Assembly (NCBI GenBank): GCA_009469665.1
Contig: SSTB01000287.1
Location: 1 to 12,577 of the forward strand
Length of the DNA: 12,577 nucleotides
Source of the DNA: Azonexaceae bacterium
GTDB taxonomy: Bacteria > Pseudomonadota > Gammaproteobacteria > Burkholderiales > Rhodocyclaceae
Reading direction: 5' to 3'
How positions within the stretch are numbered: position 1 is the first letter of the stretch; every line of letters starts with the position of its first letter. Of this stretch, positions 1 to 5,452 are shown one piece after another. A program made the translations under genes and the position numbers. The notes under the pieces were generated by a model. The model was not told the DNA's origin. It made no database searches and saw nothing but the letters and a program-made list of their open reading frames with translations.

Positions 1-317
1 GTGGCTTCGTAGAGGAAGGGCAGCGGCTGCTGGTTATTGACCCACTTGAGTTTGGCGGCTGCGTAGCCTTCAGTTTGCGGCTCGTGGGCAGTCAGGCGCT
101 GGCCTTCTGATTCGCGCTTGGCTTCGATGACGCCGACGGCTTTTTTGTCGACGAAGAGTACGTAGTCGGCCGGGCCGGCATCGGTTTGCCACTCGCGCAC
201 GGCCTGTCCAGCCCCGACGCCGAAATCGATTTTCTTTTGCACCGCCCAGCCGGCAGCACGCAATTGCGCATCGATGCGGTCGCGGGCTTGTTGCTCGGGA
301 TTCTGGTTTTCGCTCAT
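1..317 (-). CDS. hsdR: Type I restriction enzyme R subunit, N-terminal fragment (cut by window edge)
   Basis: Reading the minus strand from the ATG at 317 gives an open frame of 105 codons that runs off the window, so only the N-terminus is present. It begins MSENQNPEQQARDRIDAQLR and has the layout of the HSDR_N nuclease domain: D51 in PADYVLFVD, then E65 and K67 in GVIEAK, matching the PD-(D/E)xK catalytic core. In this family the R subunit cuts DNA after ATP-driven translocation, in complex with HsdM and HsdS; the helicase part should lie beyond position 1. The partner genes are not visible, so whether a complete system exists cannot be judged. A solitary DEAD/DEAH helicase with the same N-terminal domain is the main alternative. 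No strong Shine-Dalgarno stands before the ATG. The neighbouring symporter is co-directional but 165 bases upstream, so probably not in the same operon. Confidence 0.85.
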   Translation of the reverse strand, partial: MSENQNPEQQARDRIDAQLRAAGWAVQKKIDFGVGAGQAVREWQTDAGPADYVLFVDKKAVGVIEAKRESEGQRLTAHEPQTEGYAAAKLKWVNNQQPLPFLYEA

Positions 318-448
318 GGGCGGCGGAGCGCTTATTGGCAATCCGGCGATGATAGCGGAAGGCGCGACCGGTCTGGATGCCAGGCGAATCTCTCGCTGCC
401 CGGAGGCCACCTTCGGCGCGAATTGTCGGTTACGACGAAACATCAGGG

Positions 449-474
449 CGCGGATGCTTGTCTCGGCATCCGCG
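449..474 (-). terminator. Hairpin after the symporter gene, possible terminator
   Basis: Perfect 9-bp arms (449-457 and 466-474, GCATCCGCG type) enclose an 8-base loop. The hairpin starts nine bases after the symporter stop codon on the minus strand. No T-run follows it directly (CCCTGATGTTTC), so it may stabilise the mRNA 3' end rather than terminate intrinsically. Confidence 0.45.
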
Positions 475-482
475 AAACCTGG

Positions 483-1994
483 CTAGCGCTTGGGATGCTC
501 GTGCAGGGGTTCGGCGTGGTGCGTCTCCGCCGCCGCGCGGTGATGCAGGGCGGCGTGGAGGTCTTCCTGGGGCGTGGCCCGACCGATCCACTGGGGAAGC
601 AGGGAGCCGAGGAGCATTCCGACGAAGCCTACGGCCAGGCCGATGAGTTGGGGCGGTACCGGGCTTTCCTCGATCAGGAACTCGACCAGCAACCAGGAAC
701 TGAGTCCCCCGACGATGGACGCCAGCGCCCCCTGGGAAGTGGCGCGCTTCCACAGCGCCCCGGCAAAGAGAGGCACGAAAGCGCCGGCCAGGGTGACCTT
801 GTAGGCGTTTTCCACCATCTTGAAAATGGAGGCGTTGGAGTAGAGGGCAAAGCCGAGCACGACGCAGGCGAAGCCGACGATGGAAAAACGCATGACCCGC
901 AGGAAAGCCCGGTCGCCCAAGCGCGGGAACATGGGGCGGATGATGTTCTCGGCGAAGGTGACGGAAGGTGCCAGCAGGGTGGCCGACGAACAGCTCATGA
1001 TGGCCGAGAGCACGGCGCCGAAGAAGATGACCTGGGCGAAGAGCGGTGTGTGGTTCAGGACCAGCAGCGGCAACACCTTCTGGAAATCCTCCGGGGCGTC
1101 GGAAGCGAGCATCGGCCCATACTGGCCGGGGTCGATGAGGGTTGCCGAATAGGCGATGAACATGGGCACGAAGCAGAAGCAGAAGTAGATCGATGCTCCC
1201 AGGATCGAGCCCCAAATTGCGACCTTGGCGCTCTTGGCCGAAGTGATGCGCTGGAAGACGTCCTGCTGCGGGATGGAACCCAGCATCATGGTCACCCAGG
1301 CCCCCAGGAAGGTGATCCACAGCCAGGGATCGGGTTCGGGGAAGAACTCGAACTTGCCGGCGGCGGCCGCGTGGTCGATGACGACACCGGCGCCGCCGGT
1401 CTTGTCGGCCATCACCGTGGCGATGAAGAATAGGCCGCCCATGCTCACCGCCATCTGCACGAAGTCGAGCACCGCTACCGACAGCATGCCGCCGAAGGTG
1501 GTGTAGGTGAGCACCACCGCTGCGCCCAGGACCATGCCCGCCGTCTGGCTCAGGCCGTCGTTGGTCACCACGTTGAGGATGAGGCCCAGGGCCTTGATCT
1601 GGGCGGACACCCAGCCCAGGTAGGAGGCGACGATGCAGAGGGTGGTGATGACCTCGACCGTGCGGTTGTAGCGCAGGCGGTAGAAGTCGCCCAGGGTGAT
1701 GATGTTGAGCTTGTAGAGGTAGCGGGAGAAGAAAATGCCGGCGATGACGAGGCACATGGAGGAGCCGAAGGGGTCGGCCACCACCCCACCCAGGCCCTCA
1801 CGTACGAAGGTGGATGAGGCACCGAACACGGCTTCGGCACCGAACCAGGTCGCAAACACGGTGGCGGTGACCACCGGTAGCGGCAGGTGTCGGCCCGCGA
1901 CGGCGAAATCCTTGGTGTTGTGCACCCGGGTGGCGGCAAAGAGGCCGATGCCGATAGACACCAATAGGTAAAGCGCCACGAACCAGACCAGCAT
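483..1994 (-). CDS. Sodium:solute symporter family (SSF) transporter
   Basis: 503 residues, a normal length for the SSF family, almost entirely built of hydrophobic spans (about 12-13). It lies in the inner membrane and should couple Na+ entry to uptake of a small organic solute. Family-like segments include residues ~44-80 (ATVFATWFGAEAVFGASSTF followed by a GLGGVVADPFGSS stretch), TLGDFYRLRYNRTVEV near 100, and the GAVLSAIMSCSSATLLAPS helix near 325-345. The overall pattern resembles the choline/proline-type branch, but the substrate cannot be assigned from sequence alone. The C-terminal cytoplasmic tail is unusual: about 25 residues with seven histidines (LHAALHH...THHAEPLHEH). The ATG at 1994 is used because the membrane helix starts immediately after it and a near-consensus -10 box lies about 30 bases upstream; the Shine-Dalgarno is only a G-run. 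No small DUF485/DUF4212 partner gene is adjacent. Confidence 0.92.
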   Translation of the reverse strand: MLVWFVALYLLVSIGIGLFAATRVHNTKDFAVAGRHLPLPVVTATVFATWFGAEAVFGASSTFVREGLGGVVADPFGSSMCLVIAGIFFSRYLYKLNIITLGDFYRLRYNRTVEVITTLCIVASYLGWVSAQIKALGLILNVVTNDGLSQTAGMVLGAAVVLTYTTFGGMLSVAVLDFVQMAVSMGGLFFIATVMADKTGGAGVVIDHAAAAGKFEFFPEPDPWLWITFLGAWVTMMLGSIPQQDVFQRITSAKSAKVAIWGSILGASIYFCFCFVPMFIAYSATLIDPGQYGPMLASDAPEDFQKVLPLLVLNHTPLFAQVIFFGAVLSAIMSCSSATLLAPSVTFAENIIRPMFPRLGDRAFLRVMRFSIVGFACVVLGFALYSNASIFKMVENAYKVTLAGAFVPLFAGALWKRATSQGALASIVGGLSSWLLVEFLIEESPVPPQLIGLAVGFVGMLLGSLLPQWIGRATPQEDLHAALHHRAAAETHHAEPLHEHPKR

Positions 1995-2023
1995 GAGCCA
2001 CCCCCCCGGGAAAGATGGCGGCG

Positions 2024-2029
2024 ATTATA
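2024..2029 (-). promoter_or_regulatory. Candidate sigma70 -10 box for the symporter gene
   Basis: The minus strand reads TATAAT here, a perfect -10 hexamer preceded by an A-run (AAAAAAG) in an otherwise GC-rich region. A start site near 2017 would give a leader of about 23 bases before the ATG at 1994. No good -35 stands at 16-18 bases (TTGGTG is only 13 bases away), so the promoter may depend on an activator or the match may be partly chance. Confidence 0.45.
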
Positions 2030-2086
2030 CTTTTTTGCGGCGCACCAAGGGGGGGCGTGCCAGGGCCGCCGGAATCGGGGAAATCC

Positions 2087-2854
2087 TCAGGGATTCAACT
2101 GTTTGTAGGTGGTTTCCGCGAGGGAAAGAAGCTTCTCGCGGGGCAATTCGCCGGAAAGGGCGTAGCCCAGTCGGCCGTCCAGCCAGTAGAACACGCCGAT
2201 CTTGCCCTCCAGGGCATAGCGGAAGGCGGTTTCGCGGTTTTCGGCGGCGTCGCTGCGGATATAGAGGGTGAGGCGCCGTCCGCCGGCGTCCTCATACATG
2301 AACTGGGCCACCGGTCCTTTGTCTCCGGGCAGTAGGCGGCCCCCCACCAGGGTGTAGCCCTCGGCGCCCAGGTGGGGCACCTTGAGCGGGGTGCCCAGGC
2401 GCTTGGACAGCCACTGGGCGAGATGGGCTTCCTGGTCGGCGCCCACTTCCACCGGATGGCGCACTTCCGGCGTGTAGACGACGTGGGCCAGGGCAGCGCT
2501 GCGGGCAATGGGGGGGGGCGCTGCCTCGCCGGGGGCTTGGGTCGCCTTGAAGCCGTAGCCGATGAGCGCGCCCAGGGCCAGCCAGCCGGCAGCAGCGGCG
2601 TAGGCGAATTTTTGGCGGGAAGCGCGGGCCGGCGGACGGGCGGCGGCTTGCAGCAACTCGGGAACGGGTTCGGTGAGGACGGGCTCGTAGGCCGCTCGCA
2701 ACAGCTGTTTCTGTTCTTCCCAGGCGGCAACGCGCGCGGCCTCGGCGGGATGGGCGGCCAGCCAGGCGGCGACAACCTCTCGACGGGCAGGGTCGAGTTG
2801 TCCATCGACGTAGGCGTGCAAATCCTCTTCGCCAGGGGAAAGCGGAGTGTTCAT
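2087..2854 (-). CDS. Anti-sigma factor, single-span membrane protein without zinc-binding motif
   Basis: 255 residues. The N-terminal cytoplasmic part (1-65: EEDLHAYVDGQLDPARR, then WLAAHPAEAARVAAW) has the helical layout of the RsiW/ChrR-type anti-sigma domain, but there is no HxxxCxxC motif and no cysteine anywhere in the protein, so it is a zinc-free type. One membrane span follows at about 84-102 (FAYAAAAGWLALGALIGYGF), then a ~150-residue periplasmic domain that would sense the signal. Its role would be to hold the ECF sigma factor encoded just upstream at the membrane until signalled. Its ATG (2854-2852) overlaps the sigma factor stop (2853-2851) as ATGA, a sign of coupled translation that keeps the two proteins in step. 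The signal is unknown. Confidence 0.88.
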   Translation of the reverse strand: MNTPLSPGEEDLHAYVDGQLDPARREVVAAWLAAHPAEAARVAAWEEQKQLLRAAYEPVLTEPVPELLQAAARPPARASRQKFAYAAAAGWLALGALIGYGFKATQAPGEAAPPPIARSAALAHVVYTPEVRHPVEVGADQEAHLAQWLSKRLGTPLKVPHLGAEGYTLVGGRLLPGDKGPVAQFMYEDAGGRRLTLYIRSDAAENRETAFRYALEGKIGVFYWLDGRLGYALSGELPREKLLSLAETTYKQLNP

Positions 2855-3345
2855 TTCACGATCCTCAGGCGCGCCGGACCGGTCCCTTCCGCCAGCAGGG
2901 CGCGCAGCTTGTCTCGGCCGCGGGCCAGCCGGGACATGACGGTACCGATGGGCACGCCCAGGACGCGCGCCGCATCGGCATAGGAAACCTCTTCGAGGGT
3001 GACGAGGAGCAGCACTTCCCGCTGCTCGGGGGGCAACTGGGCGAGGGCTGCATCGATATCGCGCACCTCCAGGCGGTCGGCCTGGGAGGCGCGGGCCGCC
3101 GGCTCGACGTAGAGGTCGTCGAGGGCTTCCGCCGCGGGCGGTCGGCTGCGGTACTGATTGACGAAGACGTTGTGCATGATGGTCAGCAACCAGGCGTCGA
3201 GCCGGCTTCCGGGGCGCCATAGCGCGAACTTCGCCCAGCCCCGCTCCAGGGTGTCCTGGACCAGATCGTCGGCCGCATGGCGGTCTCCGGTCAGGGCCCG
3301 GGCGTAGCGCCGCAGGCGGGGCAGGTGGTCGGCGAAGCTCGTCAT
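2851..3345 (-). CDS. ECF (extracytoplasmic function) RNA polymerase sigma factor
   Basis: 164 residues, typical ECF length, with only the two domains this class needs. Region 2 is residues ~6-66 (HAADDLVQDTLERGWAKF, then AWLLTIMHNVFVNQYR). Region 4 is residues ~98-152 (LPPEQREVLLLVTLEEVSYA followed by the helix-turn-helix ARVLGVPIGTVMSRLARGR). It directs RNA polymerase to a stress regulon when released from its anti-sigma factor. The start at 3345 gives the MTSFADHLPRLRRYARALTG beginning usual for the family; longer open reading into the upstream gene is only frame read-through. It sits 11 bases after the stop of the exported protein gene and overlaps the anti-sigma gene by 4 bases, so the three genes form one operon. 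Targets are unknown; the first gene of the operon is the obvious one. Confidence 0.93.
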   Translation of the reverse strand: MTSFADHLPRLRRYARALTGDRHAADDLVQDTLERGWAKFALWRPGSRLDAWLLTIMHNVFVNQYRSRPPAAEALDDLYVEPAARASQADRLEVRDIDAALAQLPPEQREVLLLVTLEEVSYADAARVLGVPIGTVMSRLARGRDKLRALLAEGTGPARLRIVK

Positions 3346-3356
3346 GGCGTCAGGGG

Positions 3357-3722
3357 CTACTTTGCCACGTGCCAGACGTTGTTGAAACCGTCGCCGGTGG
3401 CGTCGCCAGGTTTCTGGTCCTTGATCCAGAAATAAAGCGGCTTGCCCTTGTAGGTCCATTGCTTCTTGCCGTCGTCGCGGGCGATGACGGAAAAGTCGCC
3501 GCTGCCCTTGTCGCCGTCGGCGGCGGCCAGGGGGGGCCAGTTTTCGGCGCACTTGCCGTTGCACACGCTCTTGCCGCTGCCGGCCTCGTCCTTGTCGAAG
3601 ACGTAGAGGGTCATGCCGTTGGGGCCCACCAGCATGTTGCTCTGCATCTTGGCAGGCGGGTTGGCCAGACTGGCGCAAGCGGTGAAGGCGAGGCTGAGGG
3701 CGAGGGGAAGAAGGCGTTTCAT
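3357..3722 (-). CDS. Small exported protein or lipoprotein with Yx(FWY)xxD repeats (COG4315 / PF03640 type)
   Basis: 121 residues. MKRLLPLALSLAFTACASLA is a signal sequence; C16 follows F-T-A, a loose lipobox (Phe at -3 is unusual), so it may be a lipoprotein or be cut by signal peptidase I after LA20. The mature part has the two repeats of this family: LYVFDKDEAGSGKSVCNGKC (39-58, with C54 and C58 conserved) followed by NWPPL, and LYFWIKDQKPGDATGDGFNN (96-115). Biochemical function is not established for the family. The ATG at 3722 is preceded by AGGAG at six bases. It is the first gene of an operon with an ECF sigma factor and its anti-sigma factor, a recurring arrangement that suggests it is a product of the envelope stress response the sigma factor controls. 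Confidence 0.88.
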   Translation of the reverse strand: MKRLLPLALSLAFTACASLANPPAKMQSNMLVGPNGMTLYVFDKDEAGSGKSVCNGKCAENWPPLAAADGDKGSGDFSVIARDDGKKQWTYKGKPLYFWIKDQKPGDATGDGFNNVWHVAK

Positions 3723-3756
3723 GGAGGTCTCCTGTCGTGGTTGAGGGGCAGGAGGG

Positions 3757-3783
3757 TGAACACGCAGGAGAATGGCGTATTCC
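3757..3783 (-). promoter_or_regulatory. Weak candidate ECF-type promoter for the sigma factor operon
   Basis: The minus strand has GGAATA (3783-3778) followed 13 bases later by CGTGTT (3764-3759), which recalls the GGAAC/CGTC pattern of ECF promoters. The leader to the ATG at 3722 would be about 30 bases. The spacing is 2-3 bases shorter than usual, so this is only suggestive of autoregulation. Confidence 0.25.
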
Positions 3784-3827
3784 CTCCGGCGGACAAATTT
3801 TTCGCCAAGGCCTCCCGGGGCGTGCCA

Positions 3828-3856
3828 TTGCTCCCGCATCGAGCTCTTGCTATCTT
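3828..3856 (+). promoter_or_regulatory. Candidate sigma70 promoter for the patatin-like gene
   Basis: TTGCTC (3828-3833) and TATCTT (3851-3856) are separated by exactly 17 bases. Each differs from consensus at two or three positions. A start near 3863 would give a leader of about 50 bases and excludes in-frame starts farther upstream than 3914. Confidence 0.45.
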
Positions 3857-3913
3857 GCCTGCAGACCGGCGACACGACCCGGATCTGCCGGCCCGGGGGA
3901 AGCGGGGGACGTC

Positions 3914-5041
3914 ATGGAAGCACTGCGCGGGAAGCAGCCGTCCAGGAAGAAGGCGCTGCTCATCGGAGGCGGCGCGCCCAATGCCACACTGATGGCGGGA
4001 GCGCTGGTTGCCTTCATTGAAAACAAGGTGGAGTTCGACGTGGTGTCCACGGCCGGCGCCGGAGCGCTCCTGGGGCTGCTGTATCGGGCACCGATCGGCG
4101 GCGACGCCCGAAAAGCCCTGCAGCACACCACCCGCCTGGGAATCGCCGACGCCATCTACGACTGGTTGCCGGTCAATTACAAGGTATTTCTCAAGGGCGG
4201 GCCGACGGCGGACGTGTTCCGGGAGTTCCTGGCGCTCAATCCCTTCGCCGCGCACATTATTGGCCAAGGATGGAATCAAGGGGCCGAGAAGATCCTGGGG
4301 GACTGGCTGCAGCTCGTCTGGGCTTCCCTCACTCCCGGCGATACGAGCCCGTTCAGCCAGGGCCTCTGTGCCCACGTGCCTTTTGCTGAAGATGTCATCG
4401 ATTTCGCGGCCCTTCCGGGGGCGCCGGGGGCGTTCTACATCAACGCCTTCAACGTCAGCCGGGGGAAGATGAGCATCTGGGGCAAGGACGAGATCACCCC
4501 GGAGCATTTTCGCGCGGCCCTCGCCTTCCCCTTCCTCTATCCGCCCTACCGCCTCGGGGGCGAAGACTACATCGAAGGCGCGGCCATCGACACCATCAAC
4601 TTCCGCGCCCTGGTCGCCGAGAAACCGGACCCCGACCCCGACGCTGCCCCGCCCGACACCTTTCTCTACCGCGGCGAGGAACGCACTACGGGCTTGCACG
4701 AAGATCTCGACACCCTGGTGGTCTTCGACATTCTGGGCAGCGAAAAGCTGATCCGGCGGCCCGAAAATCTCTACGACGCCTGGGTGCGTTCCATCATCAC
4801 CCCTCTGGTCGCCATCGCCCGGGACGACGTGAAACTCTTCGAACGTGTCCACAACATCGACCCGGCGACCCACCGTGCGAAGCGCCGGGTGCTCAAGGTC
4901 AAGCTGCTGGAGGGCATTGCGGAGGGTGATTGGCCAGATGTACTCGACTGGTCGGCGTCCAATCTGGAACGCCTCTACGCCATCGGCTACCGCGCCGGCC
5001 TGCGCTTCTGCGCTGAACACCCAGGCGCCCTGAACCTCTGA
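3914..5041 (+). CDS. Patatin-like protein lacking the catalytic Ser and Asp (probable pseudoenzyme)
   Basis: 375 residues. The N-terminus follows the patatin fold: a strand and glycine loop (ALLIGGGAPNATLMAGAL, 14-31), then FDVVSTAGAGALLGLLY (41-57), which lines up without gaps with the nucleophile elbow of patatins (FDVxxGTSAGALxxLLY type). At the nucleophile position there is G48 instead of Ser, so GxSxG has become TxGxG. The segment that normally carries the Asp-Gly dyad motif reads YIEGAAIDTINF, with E221 in place of Asp. Active patatins hydrolyse phospholipids or other acyl esters through this Ser-Asp dyad, so lipase activity is doubtful here; lipid or acyl binding, or a structural role, is more likely. 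No signal peptide or membrane span is seen. The ATG at 3914 follows GGGGGA. The frame is intact over its whole length, so this is not a decaying gene. It precedes acetoacetyl-CoA synthetase but is separated by a terminator-like hairpin. Confidence 0.82.
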   Translation: MEALRGKQPSRKKALLIGGGAPNATLMAGALVAFIENKVEFDVVSTAGAGALLGLLYRAPIGGDARKALQHTTRLGIADAIYDWLPVNYKVFLKGGPTADVFREFLALNPFAAHIIGQGWNQGAEKILGDWLQLVWASLTPGDTSPFSQGLCAHVPFAEDVIDFAALPGAPGAFYINAFNVSRGKMSIWGKDEITPEHFRAALAFPFLYPPYRLGGEDYIEGAAIDTINFRALVAEKPDPDPDAAPPDTFLYRGEERTTGLHEDLDTLVVFDILGSEKLIRRPENLYDAWVRSIITPLVAIARDDVKLFERVHNIDPATHRAKRRVLKVKLLEGIAEGDWPDVLDWSASNLERLYAIGYRAGLRFCAEHPGALNL

Positions 5042-5068
5042 GGCACCTGCCCGCACTGCCCGCTGCGA

Positions 5069-5172
5069 ATACTCTGCCGCATTCAAGCCGATACTTTGTC
5101 GACTTCGCCTTGCCATGCAGGAGCACTACCTTCGGCTTGTCTTCGCGTCTCGGCTTGAATGCGGCAGAGTAT
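5069..5172. repeat. 104-bp element with perfect 23-bp inverted terminal arms
   Basis: The arm 5069-5091 (begins ATACTCTGCCGCATTC) is the exact reverse complement of 5150-5172, with a 58-base centre. The centre holds another copy of TCGGCTTG (5132-5139), also found at the start of the right arm. Both outer ends are flanked by the dinucleotide GA, which could be a tiny target duplication or chance. The shape fits a palindromic interspersed repeat or short non-autonomous element. Only one copy lies in the window, so its dispersal cannot be shown here. It stands between the patatin-like gene and its likely terminator. Confidence 0.75.
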
Positions 5173-5180
5173 GAAAAGGC

Positions 5181-5213
5181 GAAAGCCCCTTGTCGGGGGG
5201 GCAAGGGGCTTTC
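5181..5213 (+). terminator. 12-bp hairpin, probable rho-independent terminator
   Basis: GAAAGCCCCTTG (5181-5192) pairs perfectly with CAAGGGGCTTTC (5202-5213) around a 9-base G-rich loop. The A-side and U-side of the stem provide the A/T tracts; after the stem there is no longer T-run on the plus strand, while the minus strand continues with GCCTTTTC. It most likely ends transcription of the patatin-like gene, 140 bases downstream of its stop. Confidence 0.65.
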
Positions 5214-5357
5214 AAGGCGACCCGTCAGGAGGTGGGAGGGGGAGGGCCGCCTAGGCCAACCCGGAGGTCAGCGCATGAGTGCAAGATACCGGTCCGCCAG
5301 TCCGGGCTCAAGTAACGGTTTGCAACAGTGTGTAGCGCTGTGTGGGGGCCGTCGCCC

Positions 5358-5388
5358 TTGACAGGGGGATGCCCCGGGGGCGTATCGT
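5358..5388 (+). promoter_or_regulatory. Candidate sigma70 promoter for acetoacetyl-CoA synthetase
   Basis: A perfect -35 hexamer TTGACA (5358-5363) is followed after 19 bases by TATCGT (5383-5388). The long spacer contains GGGGGATGCCCCGGGGG, which is GC-rich and partly self-complementary, so the promoter may need help from a regulator. Confidence 0.4.
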
Positions 5389-5452
5389 TTGCCGCTGCCG
5401 GTCGGCCTTCCCGAGGATTCGCCGGAATTGCCATATTGTCACCGGAGACGCC

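Larger units (their letters stand above)
5042..5452. other. 411-base gap without a gene: inverted-repeat element, hairpin, promoter candidate
   Basis: No credible coding frame is present. In order the gap holds a 104-bp element with 23-bp inverted ends (5069-5172), a 12-bp hairpin (5181-5213), a G-rich stretch with no recognisable signal (5214-5357), and a promoter candidate for acetoacetyl-CoA synthetase (5358-5388) with a leader of about 60 bases. Confidence 0.7.

Noticed and set aside
186..1433. 415-codon open frame on the plus strand
   Set aside because: It is antisense to the symporter; its composition (G, R, E, D, Q rich, no domain pattern) is that of a high-GC shadow frame, while the minus-strand product is a clear membrane transporter.
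3719..5116. 465-codon open frame on the minus strand
   Set aside because: Antisense to the patatin-like gene, no recognisable domain, runs through the divergent promoter region and into the inverted-repeat element.
4899..5204. Short minus-strand frame over the inverted-repeat element
   Set aside because: It overlaps the 3' end of the patatin-like gene and is made of the inverted repeat itself; a repeat-derived spurious gene is more likely.
5342..5452. Upstream in-frame start extending acetoacetyl-CoA synthetase by 37 residues
   Set aside because: The extension covers the promoter candidate, has no family similarity, and the ATG at 5453 has a good ribosome binding site.
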